A stretch of 64,000 nt of DNA from Diphasiastrum complanatum (Eukaryota > Streptophyta > Lycopodiopsida > Lycopodiales > Lycopodiaceae). The notes beneath the pieces are model-generated. The model ran no database searches and was not told the origin of the DNA. It saw only the letters and a list, made by a program, of their open reading frames with translations. Positions 37,783 to 49,681 of the stretch are shown one piece after another (position 1 is the stretch's first letter; each line of letters starts with the position of its first letter). The stretch covers positions 4,289,079 through 4,353,078 of the forward strand of contig CM055107.1 of the NCBI GenBank assembly GCA_029204225.1, read 5' to 3'. The position numbers and the translations under genes were made by a program.

Positions 37783-38434
37783 TGTTATGTCCATGACCAG
37801 AACATAGGATACAGTATACTCCTAGTCTTGGATACACGGTACTCTAGTGAAACAAGCTGTTAGTTATGCCACGTCATACTAGACGTGACCCAAAAGTAAC
37901 TAATATTCTTGTGAGGCCCAGAACACACTAAATGGAGTTTAGACAAGGTATGAGACAGTGTATGCATGTGTAGAGTTATCAATAGCAATTCATGAATAGT
38001 TGGTCCATGCATAGGACTCTATTCTAGGTGAATCTATGTATAGGGAACATGGGGATATGCATGGCTATGTGCCCAGAATGCTTTTGGCTCTATATAAGAG
38101 GTCCAAACTTGCCCTACTCCTCATCATGGTTCTTGATTCATTGCCAGGCTCTCACTCTACATTCATGCTTCTTGTTTCTTGGCTTAGGGGTGAGGCTTCT
38201 AGAGATTGATTGGATGCTTCTACTTGGTTGGGTGATTTCTCCACAGTGTGTTATCCTTTGTGTTTAGGATTTGTAAGCAGGATCTAAGGAGCTTCCCTTA
38301 TAAGATCCAAGTTTATTCATCTTTGCATCTTTCATGATCTTTTCATACCATTTAGGTACTTTAGATTCATGTGATACACTTCTTGGAGAGTATGTGTCCC
38401 AAGGAGTTTCCAAGAATCATCTCTTACTTCCAAC
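37783..38434 (+). mobile_element. 3' LTR of the Ty3/gypsy element
   Basis: 652 bp from TGTTATGTCC to TTCCAACA, with a TATA box (GGCTCTATATAAGAGG) near 38090. It follows the polypurine tract without a gap. The right edge is set by the terminal AACA and by copia-derived coding sequence on the minus strand from 38435. The matching 5' LTR is not in the window in recognisable form. Confidence 0.8.
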
Positions 38435-39340
38435 AAGTTTCTCTTTTGTTGCACCTATCGACAAATACCTCTAGGCTCATGAATTGGTGATATTCTCTCA
38501 TACTTGCCTTCTCGAGCCTCATCTTCATGTGCATCAACCTGTGGAGCTTCTTTTTCATCCTCTTCTTGCAAGATTGTGGGAAGTCTCTTGATGCTATCAT
38601 CACCTGCATAGTCTTCATCATCAAACCTATGCATCTCATCAAAGATGATGTCTTTCCTAATGTGAATCTTGTTCACCATAGGACCAAAACACCTATACGC
38701 CTTTGTCCTCTCATCATAGCCGACAAAGATGCACTTGATCGCTTTGTCATCAAGCTTGCTTCGCCTCTCCTTTGGCACATGTTTACACCAAAAGCCTCAA
38801 AATTTGTTGATTCTAGGCTTCATTCCCATAAGAGATTCTACTAATCTAAGGACTTTGATTCATGCATCTAGTTGATTCTCCACTAAAGCCTTGAATTCCT
38901 TGAAGTGAGCAAAAGCGTCAGATTTTGTTTTCAAGAAATATATCCATGTCCTCCTAGAGTAATCATCTATGAAAGTCATAGAATAATAGGCTCCCCCCAT
39001 CTACATGGTCTTCATTGGGCCGCACAAATCACTATGAATGAGTCCAAGTGGCTTCTTGGCTCTTGCAGCTCCACCTTTCTTGAATGTTTCTCTGTGATGC
39101 TTCTCCATAACACATCCTTCACATATGGAGTGATGATCATCCTACAATGTTGGTAATCGAATCACCATCTTCAGCATCACCATCATTCTTAGACTCCCAT
39201 AGTTCAAGTGGCCTAATTTTATGTGACACAATTCTGAGTGTAATGCTATTGAGGTGGCTAGACCATATTCTCCTAGTTTTGCAACATCCAACTTGTAAAG
39301 GCCGCAGTTACTATCCCGATACCCTTTTGCCAAGAGTTGA
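38435..39340 (-). pseudogene. Ty1/copia integrase fragment
   Basis: Read on the minus strand: YGLATSIALHSELCHIKLGH and LNYGSLRMM (GAG-pre-integrase), ICEGCVMEKHHRETF, LIHSDLCGPMKTM, YYSMTFIDDYSRRTWIYFLK, then KLDDKAIKCIFVGYDERTKA and VNKIHIRKDIIFDE. Stops and shifts separate the pieces. RT is absent: the fragment stops at the gypsy LTR, which seems to have inserted into it or to mark a rearrangement. Confidence 0.87.
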
Positions 39341-39396
39341 AAACTGGAAAGCTAAGTCGTGGATCCTGGTTCCCTTTGGGATGCCTGCGCAACATG

Positions 39397-39407
39397 TGGT
39401 ATCAGAG
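39397..39407 (+). other. Orphan copia primer-binding site
   Basis: CAACATG followed by TGGTATCAGAG, typical of a copia LTR end plus primer-binding site. No matching LTR body or gag is attached, so it is a remnant. Confidence 0.5.
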
Positions 39408-39564
39408 TTGATTGGTGGTCAACTATGCAGATCTCACAGGGATGGCCATTGTTTGGGGTTCATCAAGACAACTGTTGTGCAAGGTGATGCCAACAATGTA
39501 AGCACGGGTGCGTCCACGGATGGGGTGGTCGACAGAACGGGGGACTTGATGAGTCAAGGTGCTG

Positions 39565-40264
39565 CTAGTAAAAAATATCTTCCTGCCATGACCATGTTAT
39601 TTCCATTTGTAAACTTTATTGTACATAAAGGTATGTGAATTGAGCACATAACCTTCTAGAATAGGGCGAGTTTGAGTTAGATAGATTCAAATTTGAAGTT
39701 ATGCAAAAGTTTAGATAACATGCAATGTCATTCAGTGTGCATGCAAGCCACGTGCAATCAGTGCATGCAACATGCAAAGTGGTTTTTATGATCTACACAT
39801 GTCTAGGCAATTTTGAGAGTTGACATGCAATACATGCAATATCCATGCATGCAGTTACACATGTGGATCCTTGGTAGTTGAGTTAACTGAGTTAAGTGGA
39901 CTTTCCATGCAACTCCATTGTAGGAATTCGAGCCACTTTGATGTAGGAAAACCTTGGCATGTTTTGCCATATTGTGAATAATGAGATTTTGGTGTTTTGG
40001 ACTCATTCTCTCTCTACCCGAATTTTCTAGTGTTGATTTTCTCTCTCTACCCGAGAACAGGCTGTTTTTCTCATACTGACCACTTAGGATTATTTCTGAC
40101 ATTCACTCCCCATAGTGAGAAGTTAGCAGTCAGATGTATGTCATTGTGCTCTTGCCATAGATTTTTCAAGTAATTTGTTCTTTGTTCAATCTTGTGCAAT
40201 CACAACACCTCAGTAAGATCCTGTAAGGTGTGTGGTGAAGTTCACACGTGCTAAAAACTTCACA
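39565..40264 (+). mobile_element. 5' LTR of copia family with RY motifs, start truncated
   Basis: The LTR ends AAAAACTTCACA before a primer-binding site (TGGTATCAGAGC, 40265-40276). It is homologous to the minus-strand LTR at 58778-59503. Alignment fades near 39565, so the TGTGAAG start is missing. Its upstream part (39719-39912) contains about nine CATGCA motifs. Confidence 0.82.
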
Positions 40265-41038
40265 TGGTATCAGAGCTTCATGCTTTAAAGAGGTGAGGGT
40301 GTATACATCAGAACAACATTGCTTTTGCTTGCAGGAACTCAAATTTGAGAGAGGAATCCAAACTTCCTGACAAACAAGCCATCTGTGGATCATAAGTGGA
40401 TCAAATCAAGCCTGATTTTCTTCAGTTGAGCCCTGTACGGACAGGGAGCTCACATGTATGAAATCAGCCCTCTTTGATTGAGTGCTACTTCTCAAGGAAT
40501 GATCCAAATTTGATGTTCTATAGCTTGTTGAATAGGTATTGAAGAGTAGAATGTGTTGCTCGAGTTTCTAAACAATTTGATTTATTTTTAGAAGAGTTTT
40601 AGGCAATTAGAGAGTTTAAAAGAGTACTCATCTCGTGGGATATGCCAAAGTGAGCACACATCAGTTCTTTTTACCAATTTCTTCAATTTTCATTGTCAGT
40701 CAAGTAGAATTGGATAGAAGTGAGTCTTGTGAGGTCTTAGACTTTTCATTTCACACAAAATATTGTGTCTGAGTTGAAAGTAAGTTCCTAGAAAGTTTAT
40801 AAGTTCTTTGAAACTCGTGGGAGAGATAGACTTCTTACTTGCATGTGTTTCATTTCTATGATTGAAGCAAGATCCAAATTCAAGATAGATTGATTTTTTA
40901 TGTTGAGAGTTTGATCTCACATTCTGTTGCTAGATTTCATAGGTTGGATCAACATTATCAGTGTTAGATCCTAGGTTGAGATAGCAAACAACATTTTCAA
41001 CTCCATCTTAGTCATTACTTAAATTTCTCATAGAGAAG

Positions 41039-44000
41039 ATGTCTTCATCTGGTTCACATTTCTTGGAGCACAGTGAGAGATTAACGTCTTCCAATTATGC
41101 AATGTGGAAGATTAGAATGGAATCATTATTGATTCTACAAGATGTAATGGACATTGTGAGTGGAGCTGAAGAAGAAGCTGCAGCATTCAACAAAAGAACC
41201 AGAATTGCCCTTCATTTTATAAAAATGAATGTAACAAATGAAGTGTTAAAAGAGATCGGTACATGCATCACTGCCAAGGAGGCTTGGGATACTCTAAAAA
41301 CAATCTATGAAATCAAGAATACTTCTATTGCTTACACTTAGAAACCAAATCTTTTTAAGTTATCAGAGAGTAGATGAGAGTTCTTCATCACGTGTAATGA
41401 GAGTAAAAGATTTTCATCAAGAGTTAGCTGGTATTGGACATGCTCTTAAGAACACTGAACTTGTTCAAGTAGTCCTTAATGGACTTAGAGATGAGTATGA
41501 CAACATTGTGCAGACTTATGTTGTCAGGGAGGAACTTCCATCCTCGGAGACACTGCAAGGTGTTCTCATTGCTGAAGAAAGCAGGCAAGAGAACAAGATG
41601 CTGAGGATCAACAGACTTTCATTGAAAGATGGTGGAGATGACAAAGCACTCTTCATCAGAGACAAGTCAAGAGGCAAGGGCCAAGGTCAACACTTCAAGA
41701 AGGACAAAGCCAAAGAAGGTGGTGAGGATTAGTCCTCACAAGTTGCAACATCCAATGGCAAGAAGAAGCTGTCAAAGATCAAGTGTTTTTTCTATGGCAA
41801 GAAAGGCCACTATGCATCAAACTGTTTCAAGAAGAAGAACCAATCTAATCAAGCTAACCTTACTAATGAGGATGAGTGTGAGGGTGTTGAGAGTGAAAGA
41901 GAGGATTCTTTAATGATATCTAGTTTTTCATCTTTTCCTTTCAAGAATGAAGAAGTCTGGTGGATAGATAGTGGGGATAGTTCCCATATGTCTAGTTCTA
42001 GAAACTCTTTCACAAGTCTCATGCCATATCTAGGTGCAAAAAGATCAATCTATACTGCTAATGATGTAGAGTGTAGAGTTGAAGGAATAGGTAGTATTCC
42101 GCTGCATGCATCATCATCAAAATCTTTTTGCTTGCATGATGTACTTTATGTACCTAGACTAACAAAAAATCTCATTAGTGTAGGACAGTTGTTTGATAGT
42201 GGATTGGATGTCAAGTTTCAAGTTGACAAGTGTATAATCTCAAGAAAAATGAAGTTATTGCTAGAGGACCTAGAATTGGAAAGCTGTACAAACTAGATTC
42301 TAGGGAGAGTGCTAACATTTCAGATATTGCTTAGGAGACCCCAAGGGTCTTCGGGAGGATTTGTGGCATAAGAGATTGGGACATCCCAATTTCAAAGCCA
42401 TGCAATCTATGGTCCAGGAAGGAAAAGCTGTTGGACTACTTAAGACACTGTCAAAGGAGCTTCAACCTTGTGAAGCTTGTGTTTTGGCAAAATCACACAG
42501 AAGGCCTTTTCCAAGATCAAGCATCAAAACAAAGCATCCATTTGAACTCGTGCACTCTGATGTTCATTTCTCTTCAGCCAAAAGCAAAGGAGGAGCAAAT
42601 TGCTTTGTTTCCTTTGTAGATGATTATACAAGATATTCTTGGATCTATATGTTGTCTTCTAAAGCCATGGTTTATGATGTTTTTCTTACTTTCAAAGCTT
42701 ATGTAGAAAAGCAGTTTTCTTTCAAGTTGAAAGCTTTGAGAAGTGATAGTGGAGGAGAATACACCTCCAATAAGTTTAAAGACTTTTGTGAGAGAGAGGG
42801 AATACAAAGAGAATTTTTTTGTTCATATACTCCTCAACAAAATGGAGTTGTTGAGAGAAAAATAAAAATTTTGTGTGAATGTGCAAAAGCCATTAGGCTA
42901 GAAGCATCTCTGCCTAAAGAATTTTGGGGAGAAGCAGTTGCATGTGCAAATTATCTTTGTAATAGGCTTCCTAATCTTGCAATAGAAGGAAGAACACCAT
43001 TTGAGATGTTGTATAAGAAAAAGCCTAAGGTAGATCATCTTAGGATCTTTGGCTGTGTATGCTTTGTGCATGTACCTTTAGAGACTAGGAAGAAGGAAGA
43101 TCCTAGTGTTGTTAAAGGAATTTTTGTAGGATATGCATCTACTAAAAAAACATACAAATTATATCTTCCCTCTACTGACAAGAATGTTGTTTGTAGAGAT
43201 GTGATCTTTCATGAAGATCAGAAGTTTAACTTGGATGAAGCACACATCAAGGAGTCTCATGCAAGATCTACAATGATCAATCTTGATGCTGCTCAAGAAG
43301 TGGTGAGGCCAAGGCTTGAGGAGGAGCAACTTCAAGCACCTAAACCAAGAAGATCTACAAGAGAAAGATTTGAGCCAAGAAGGCTCACATATGATGTTGA
43401 AGGAAGGCAAGTGGAAGGTGAAACTTCCTATCATGCTCTCTTCATATCAGATGAAGAGCCTAAAGATGTCCAAGAACTTCAATCCAAGATGTGGGTTGAA
43501 GCAATGACCCAAGAGTTTGAAGCCTTGATGTCAAACACCACATGGGAGCTTGTGGAGCCACCAAACAACATGCATGTGATTGGATGTAAGTGGGTTTTCA
43601 AAATCAAGTATAATCTATCAATAAATATAAAGCAAGACTTTGTGCCAAAGGCTACTCATATCTCTTGCATGTTTTCACAATTGGAGAATGTTTCAACTTG
43701 ATGTTTCTAATGTCTTTTTCAATGGTTACCTTGAGGAGGAGATTTACATGGAGCAACCTCCTGGTTTTGTGAAAGAAGCTGAACAATCAAAAGTTTGTCT
43801 TTTGTTCAAAAGTCTCTATGGACTAAAACAAGCACCAAGGTCTTGGTATGCATGGCTCAACTCCTATCTCATATCACTCGGATTTTGTCTTAGTGAATGT
43901 GACCCCTCTCTATATTATAAGTTTGTAAATAACTTTGTAGTTATTCTTCTCATCTATGTAGATGAAATCATTCTTTGTGGAAATAATGAGAAGCTAGTTG

Positions 44001-44526
44001 AAGAAACTAAGCATGCACTTGGTAGTGAGTTTAAGATGCAGGACTTAGGAGTTCTTCACTATAATTTAGGCCTTGAGATTGACTTTTGGAAAGGTCATGC
44101 CTTTATAAGTCAAAGTATATATGCACTTTCCATGCTCAAGAAATTCCAAATGGAAAACTGTAAAGGCATAGATACACCAATGGAGCACATTGTAAAAGTT
44201 CCTATGAAAGATGATGAAAAGTCCTTTATGGACATCACTTTTTATAGGAGTCTTATTGGCTCACTTATATGGTTAACAGTGACTAGCCCTGATCTAAGCT
44301 TTAGTGTGCTAAGCTAAGTCAAGAGATGCAGGATCCAAAGATATATCATTGGAAGTTGGCTAAAAGAATATTGAGGTATATATCTTCTACCTTACTATGG
44401 ATTAATCTACAAAGGAGAAGATCTGACTTTGGTTGCTTTTTCAGATTCAAATTTTGCAGAAGACAGGTTGGATAGAAAATCCACAAGTGCTTACAGAATT
44501 TTACTAGGAGGGAATCTAGTTTCTTT
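41039..44526 (+). pseudogene. Ty1/copia gag-pol, truncated in RNase H
   Basis: Gag (SSNYAMWKIRMESLLILQDV, ITAKEAWDTLKTIYEIKN) breaks at a stop near 41340 and resumes. The zinc knuckle reads CFFYGKKGHYASNC, so its second cysteine is lost. Protease WWIDSGDSSHMSS is at about 41958. A 446-codon open stretch (42361-43701) holds integrase (RLGHPNFKAMQ, HSDVHFSSAKSKGG, FVDDYTRYSWIYML, SDSGGEYTSN, NGVVERKIK) and the RT start. After an internal loss and shift near 43640, RT continues (LDVSNVFFNGYLEEEIYMEQ, LYGLKQAPRSWYAW). Its catalytic box is YVDE rather than YVDD. RNase H (VAFSDSNFAEDRLDRKSTSA) stops at about 44526, joined to unrelated sequence. Confidence 0.93.
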
Positions 44527-44645
44527 GGAGTGGGGGGTTGCACGAAAGAAGAAGTGGTGGTTGTTGATGGGGTGGTTAGTGCGGTAGTGGAGGTGCATCT
44601 TTGGGTAGCAGGTGGAGATGTGGATGTAGAGGCAGCGCCACACAT

Positions 44646-45462
44646 TCATTTGCTGGCCGTTGTGTTAATAACTGCAGATTGGGAGGAGGTGGATGCTTGA
44701 GATGGTGGATAAAGGTTAGTATGTGGCACGAGGGTAGACAAAAGGGATGAGCGTTGAAAACCGCGCACTTTCGCCTCAAGAAGTGCACAGGCAAAGTTAC
44801 ACAACAGGGGGCCTGCTGCGATACGCTCACGGTTGTTGGGTTTGATGGAGTTGGTTAGCTCACAAATAAGGAAGCTATGCCAGTCGTATGGCACAACAAA
44901 GGGGCTAGGGAATTCCAGAAAGGCTTCCACTATCTGACTCAGCAGCTTAGACTGGATTCTGTCCTTACGAAATGTTGAAATAACCAAAAAGTTATTCAAC
45001 AGATGTGCAGCCGCTTGAATGACAGGTTCCGTAATAGCATCTATCAAGTAACCATTGTTAGTCTGAATTGGGATTTTCGGTGCAGTTTGGGTGACAAAAG
45101 GCTTGATCAGAGTTTTGGCGTTGCGATGGGAGAAGGATTGACGATCACCGGACATAATGCCAATGGTAACCATCGAGTCGGTGTTAATCCAGACCTTGTA
45201 TATGGTACCTTGGTACAGGAAGTGGAAACAAGTCTGTTCCTCGTCCCAGGTGGCGTAAGCATGAAGGGCAAGGCCCATGTTAATCTCAGAATGGAAAAGC
45301 GCCAGGTAAAAACCCATTGCCTCTATAAGTGGGCTGGCCAGCTGTCTGCAGCCATGGTTGGATCAAAGCATAAGAGGGTAGAGGCCAAATTTGTGTGGCC
45401 TCGGGGATGTCATGCTGGATCACCTGTTTGGTGCCAGAGTCTTCAGAGGATGAGGAGGCCAT
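44646..45462 (-). pseudogene. Unidentified reading frame with one frameshift
   Basis: It starts at an ATG (45460-45462; ASSSSEDSGTKQVIQHDIPE, ATQIWPLPSYALIQPWLQ). A shift near 45325-45345 leads to a 223-codon open frame (MGFYLALFHSEINMGLALHA, GTIYKVWINTDSMVTIGIMS, PFVVPYDWHSFLICELTNSI, CALLEAKVRGF). I do not recognise the family. It has no zinc knuckle, protease or RT. Its position next to gypsy integrase on the same strand suggests an accessory or first ORF of a Ty3-type element, which is inference. A host-gene fragment is possible. Confidence 0.5.
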
Positions 45463-46540
45463 GTTAGCAATGATGATTAGAGGTCGAAAAAGTAGGAAAA
45501 ACGGTGGAAAATGGAAAAAATGTGTGGAAACGACATAAAACTATGAATAATGAGTGTTGGATGACAAGAACTGTAGTTCAGAGTGCAAATTGGTGTTCAG
45601 TATGATCAGATGATAGCTGGTAAGAAGTTTGGTCGCAAACGGAGAACTTGGTAATTTCAGTGTAAATTTTGGCAGAGCTTCGCTAGCAAAGGTGACAAAT
45701 GTCTCGAATTCAGCCCTTATATAGCGAAATTTAGAGTGCGTATTAGGTGAAATCCACTTTCCCTTGCTCAATTCCACCCAAATTTTGGCAGGCACCTCCT
45801 TCACAAAATTCTAAGCCCTCAGGGAAGTCTACGAGAGTTCAGAAGGTGATTTGACTACTATGCGAAGGTTTTGCGAGGGTTCAGGCTATCTGCGAGAGGG
45901 TTCAACTCTCGTAGGAAGTGATCTCTGGCACAACTTGCTCCTTTGATTGGATTTTCAAGATCAGACCATATAGGCAGGTTAATTTCACTGCTCTGATTCC
46001 ATTTAGGCACCTTGCAAGGGTTGGTAAGTTGATCTTGATGCTCTATGAGAATTCTGAAAATTCTGCTTCTGGAAACCCTCGCATACACTAGAAAATGGTG
46101 ATTCCTCCATCAGAAACTCTTGCAGAGATTTTCATGGATGCATCTGGGTCAAATTTGGTGACTGTCCAAGTTTCAAGAGCTATCTCCCAGGGGATCTCAA
46201 AAAATCATGAAAAGTTGCTCTTTTAGAGTGTTTTTTGATGAGATCTCGGGATTTTCTGATTTTTAACTTTTGTAAATTGGTAATCAGTCTCATATAGGCT
46301 TGATCTGATTGTTGGTAGTTCTCTGGAAGTTCTGATGGATATTTGGTAACAGATCCCTCAGTCAATCTGATGATCAACTTCCTTCTTGATCCTATCTGGA
46401 CCTGGATCCTTCTTGAATTCTGATGGATTTCTCCGATCTTGCCAAATCTGGCTGAATCTTGATGGATTTAGCTTGATTTGGCTTGATCTTCTTAGATCTA
46501 GCGGTGATGGCTTAACAGATTAGCTTTTTGTAACGTGCCC
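45463..46540 (-). other. Probable LTR or leader of a minus-strand Ty3 element
   Basis: On the minus strand, integrase is followed by a G-rich tract (GGTGGGGGCA, about 46540-46550) like the polypurine tract of Tat/Athila-type elements, then CGTTACAAAAAGC. 45820-46150 shares GCGAGGGTT/CTCTCGTAG blocks with 8680-9660. No clear terminal CA or primer-binding site was found. Confidence 0.4.
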
Positions 46541-46562
46541 CCACCAATCTGGAGCTATGTCA

Positions 46563-47976
46563 CTATGGTGGCCAATACTTGTGCAACTGGCTACCGTTGA
46601 TGGTTGTATCGAATGGTGTCCCATCTAACTTTTCTAAATTCATGGCTCCATGATTAAGAATTTCCTTAATCCGATAGGGACCTTCACCTGTGAATTTTAA
46701 TTTCCCTTTGATCGCCTTGGCTTTATACATCAGGACCAGATCTCTAGAACGAAGATCCTTCTTTTGTAGCCGATGATCATGCCATGCTTTGCGTCTTTTC
46801 TTTTTAGCTGCCAGTGCATGCACAGCTAGTAAGCGTGTTTCATAGAGTTTATGCAGAGCTTCATGGCGTAGCTGTAGAGATTTGGACTCACTAAGACGTT
46901 GCGTGGTGGCAATCCTTAATGAAGGAACTAAAAATTCTACTGGCATCATAGCATCCTGACCACATACCAATTGGAAGGGTGTTTGATCTGTGTTTCCTTT
47001 ATATGATGTCCTGAATGCCCACAGTGTAGCATGCAACTTATGTTCCCAATCTGATCTGCTAGCTTCAATTGTTTTCGTGAGCACGCTACACAAGATCTTA
47101 TTGGATGATTCTGCTTGCCCATTACCACGAGGATAATAAGGCATACTGGTTCTGTGGATCACGAAGAATTCCTCCAACAGGACCTTGATGGTCTCATTGA
47201 TGAAATGGCTTCCGCGATCACTGACTAGCTCTACCAGGCATCCGAAACGTACAGTGATATTTTTATAAAGGAACTTGGCAGTGGTCCTAGCATCAGCTAC
47301 TCTTACTACCTTGGCTTCGACCCATTTGGTGAGGTAGTTTGTGGCTACAATTACGTATCGAGCCTAAGAACTCCTTGCCGCAGGGTGAATTGGACCGATG
47401 TAATCCAATCCCCACTTTTCGAATGGTGCTTGGTCTAAGACCGGGTGTAGTAGGTCATAATTCAATCTCGTTGGCCTTCTCTCCCTTTGGCACACATCGC
47501 ACTTTTTTAAGTATTCCTCCGTATCCTTATGAATCATTGGCCACCATCATCTTAATTGCAGAATCTTGTGAACTGTAATGTCAGATGCAAAATGGCCCCC
47601 ATCCATGCCTTCATGTGAAAGCAAAATGATCTGGGTGGCCTCATCAGGAAGAATACACTGCCAAAGGATTCCGTCTGGTCCTCTTTGGTATAACTGGCCG
47701 ACAATCAGCTGATAAGGTCTAGCCTTCAAGATCAATTTTCATTGTTCTGCCTTTGGTAATGATTTATCTGGTTGGCCCCGCATTAGGTATTCAACAATGT
47801 CAGCAGCCCATTCTAGTATTGTGTCCACGTAAAATAAGGCAGCATTTGCCACCTCATCATCGGGTTGGGTTGCAATATCCTTCCCCTTGATTCATGATAC
47901 ATGATCTGCCATGTAATGTTGTTTTCCCTTGCGAACTACCATCCGAAAATCAAATTCCAACAACAGAAGTAGCCAT
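46563..47976 (-). pseudogene. Ty3/gypsy RNase H tail and integrase
   Basis: On the minus strand the region opens with the end of RNase H (LEFDFRMVVRKGKQHYMADH, then a stop). The connection (PYQLIVGQLYQRGPDGIL) and an HHCC zinc-binding module (HEGMDGGHFASD, YLKKCDVCQRERRP) follow. The integrase core has WGLDYIGPIHPAA, VATNYLTKWVEAKVV, LVSDRGSHFINETI and YYPRGNGQAESSNK. The last 204 codons (46563-47177) are open to PYRIKEILNHGAM and end HKYWPP. There is no chromodomain. Stops near 47365, 47550 and 47735 disable it. It is cut at 47976 by a copia LTR. Confidence 0.9.
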
Positions 47977-48342
47977 TGTGAAGTTTTTAGCACGTGTGAA
48001 CTTCACCACACACCCTACAGGATCTTACTGAGGTGTTGTGATTGCACAAGATTGATCAAAGAACAATATGCTTGAAAAATCTAAGACAAGAGCACAATGG
48101 CATACATCTGATGAAAAAATCTAACTCTTCACTATGAGAAATAAATGTCAGAAATAGTTCTAAGTGTTCAATATGGGAAAAAGAGACTGCTCTCAGATAG
48201 AGGGAGAAAATCATACATAGAAAACTCGGGTAGAGAGAGAATGAGTCCAAAAAACCAAAATCTCAATATTCACAATATGGCTAAACATGCCCAGCTTTTC
48301 CTACATGAGAGAGACTCGAATTCCTACAGTGGAGTTGCATGG
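47977..48342 (-). mobile_element. Partial copia LTR, RY-motif family
   Basis: The LTR end TGTGAAGTTTTTAGCACGTG (plus-strand view) matches 58778 and the complement of 40264. Homology continues to GGAGTTGCATGGAA, where it is fused to integrase sequence. About 360 bp of the LTR's beginning is missing. Confidence 0.85.
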
Positions 48343-48801
48343 AAGGAAGTTTCACCTTCCAGTTGCCTTTCTTCTTCATCATATGTGAGCCTCCTTGGCT
48401 CAGATCTTGCTTGTGTAGATCTTCTTGGTGTGATAGCTTGAATCCTCTCCTCCTCAAGCCTCGACCTCACCTCTTCTTGAACAACATCAAGATTGATGAT
48501 TGATCTTGCATGAGTCTCTTTGATCTGAACATCATCCAAGTTAAATTTCTGATCTTCATTGAAGACCACATCTCTACTAACAGCATTTTTGTCAGTAGAG
48601 GGCAAATAAATCTTGTATGATTTTTTAGTAGATGCATAACCTACAAAAATTTCTTTTACTGCACTAGGATCTTCCTTCTTCCTAGTTTCTATAGGTACAT
48701 GCACAAAGCATACACAGCCAAAAATCCTAAGATGATCTACCTTAGGCTTTTTCTTATACAACATCTCAAATGGTGTCTTTCCTCCTATTGCAAGATTTGG
48801 A
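48343..48801 (-). pseudogene. Copia integrase C-terminal fragment
   Basis: The frame matches 43000-43440 of the plus-strand copia copy: FEMLYKKKPKVDHLRIFGCV, CFVHVPIETRKKEDPSAV, IFVGYASTKKSYKIYLPSTD and RRSTQARSEPRRLTYDEEER. Integrase is joined directly to LTR, so all of RT and RNase H is deleted. The junction shares TTCC with both parents. Confidence 0.88.
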
Positions 48802-49474
48802 CTCTAAACTAAAGCAACAAAAATCCTACAAAGTGCTTCCTACAACTATCACTCAACAGTTGTGAGAAGAACTCCTCAGGGAGCTGATAACTGAGAAGCA
48901 TCTTGATTGAGTGGAATGATGGATTAGCCTCCCAGTCCTGCACATCTACCTGATACTATTTTCAAACCAATCCTTAAAGAGAAATCAACAAGAAACACAT
49001 TCATACATCAATACCCGAACCATATGCATGAAGATGGAGCATGGAAGGAAATGCAGTAGTAGAATCTGCAATTAACAAAGCAACAACATTTCAGTACAGA
49101 TTACATGTTATGAAACTCGTGGTGGAGGCCTCTATCTATACCCATGAGCTATAGAACCCAATTGTAAAATGATTTGGATTCCACTTCTTACAACAAAGTG
49201 AACCCCAATCTATAATGATTTGAGTTTCACCTCTTACTACATAATAGAAGGCCTCTTTATTAAAAACATAACTCAAGTTGAGAGAGTCTAAATTATTAGC
49301 TCCCACATGGCTATCCATTTTTCTAGAATTACCATGGGGTTCACCTAATATTCATTTAGCCTAGCACTAATGATTCTCGTGCTCTCAGACTTGGCTCTCA
49401 ACTTCATCTCTGCTGGAAACCCTTTTTGGGTGATGAGACACTGCATCGACACATCAGGGGCATGGCATCAGCTA
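48802..49474. repeat. 673-bp dispersed repeat, copy 1
   Basis: It begins CTCTAAACTAAAG and ends CATGGCATCAGCTA, and is collinear with 55175-55848 at high identity. A 120-bp part (ACATGGCTATCCATTTTTC through CTCTCAGACTTGGCTCTCA) also resembles the solo LTR at 56965-58126. It is probably a partial LTR or LTR plus primer site (TGGCATCAG against TGGTATCAG). The boundary with copia integrase at 48801 is abrupt. Confidence 0.75.
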
Positions 49475-49681
49475 CCATTATCCTCCATAGTGTTGTAGGT
49501 CCCACTGCAATGCCTCAGCTTTGACGCTTGATTCTTGGAAAGGCATGGATCAGCATTTGCTTGCATAAAACCAAGAACTTATTGGTTGATAACGTCGTGT
49601 GTCTCGGCAAAACTTCAAGTCGTAGCAGATAGCCTTGCGTAATCGAGAGTCTCATGCTTGTTCTTTTCAATTTTCTTTTTG
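49475..49681. other. Short non-coding stretch
   Basis: Sequence unique to copy 1 of the repeat; nothing recognised. Confidence 0.3.

Noticed and set aside
49136-49318. 60-codon minus-strand frame with a close copy at 55510-55692
   Set aside because: Both are inside the 673-bp repeat, and most differences change the amino acid, so the frame shows no protein-level conservation.
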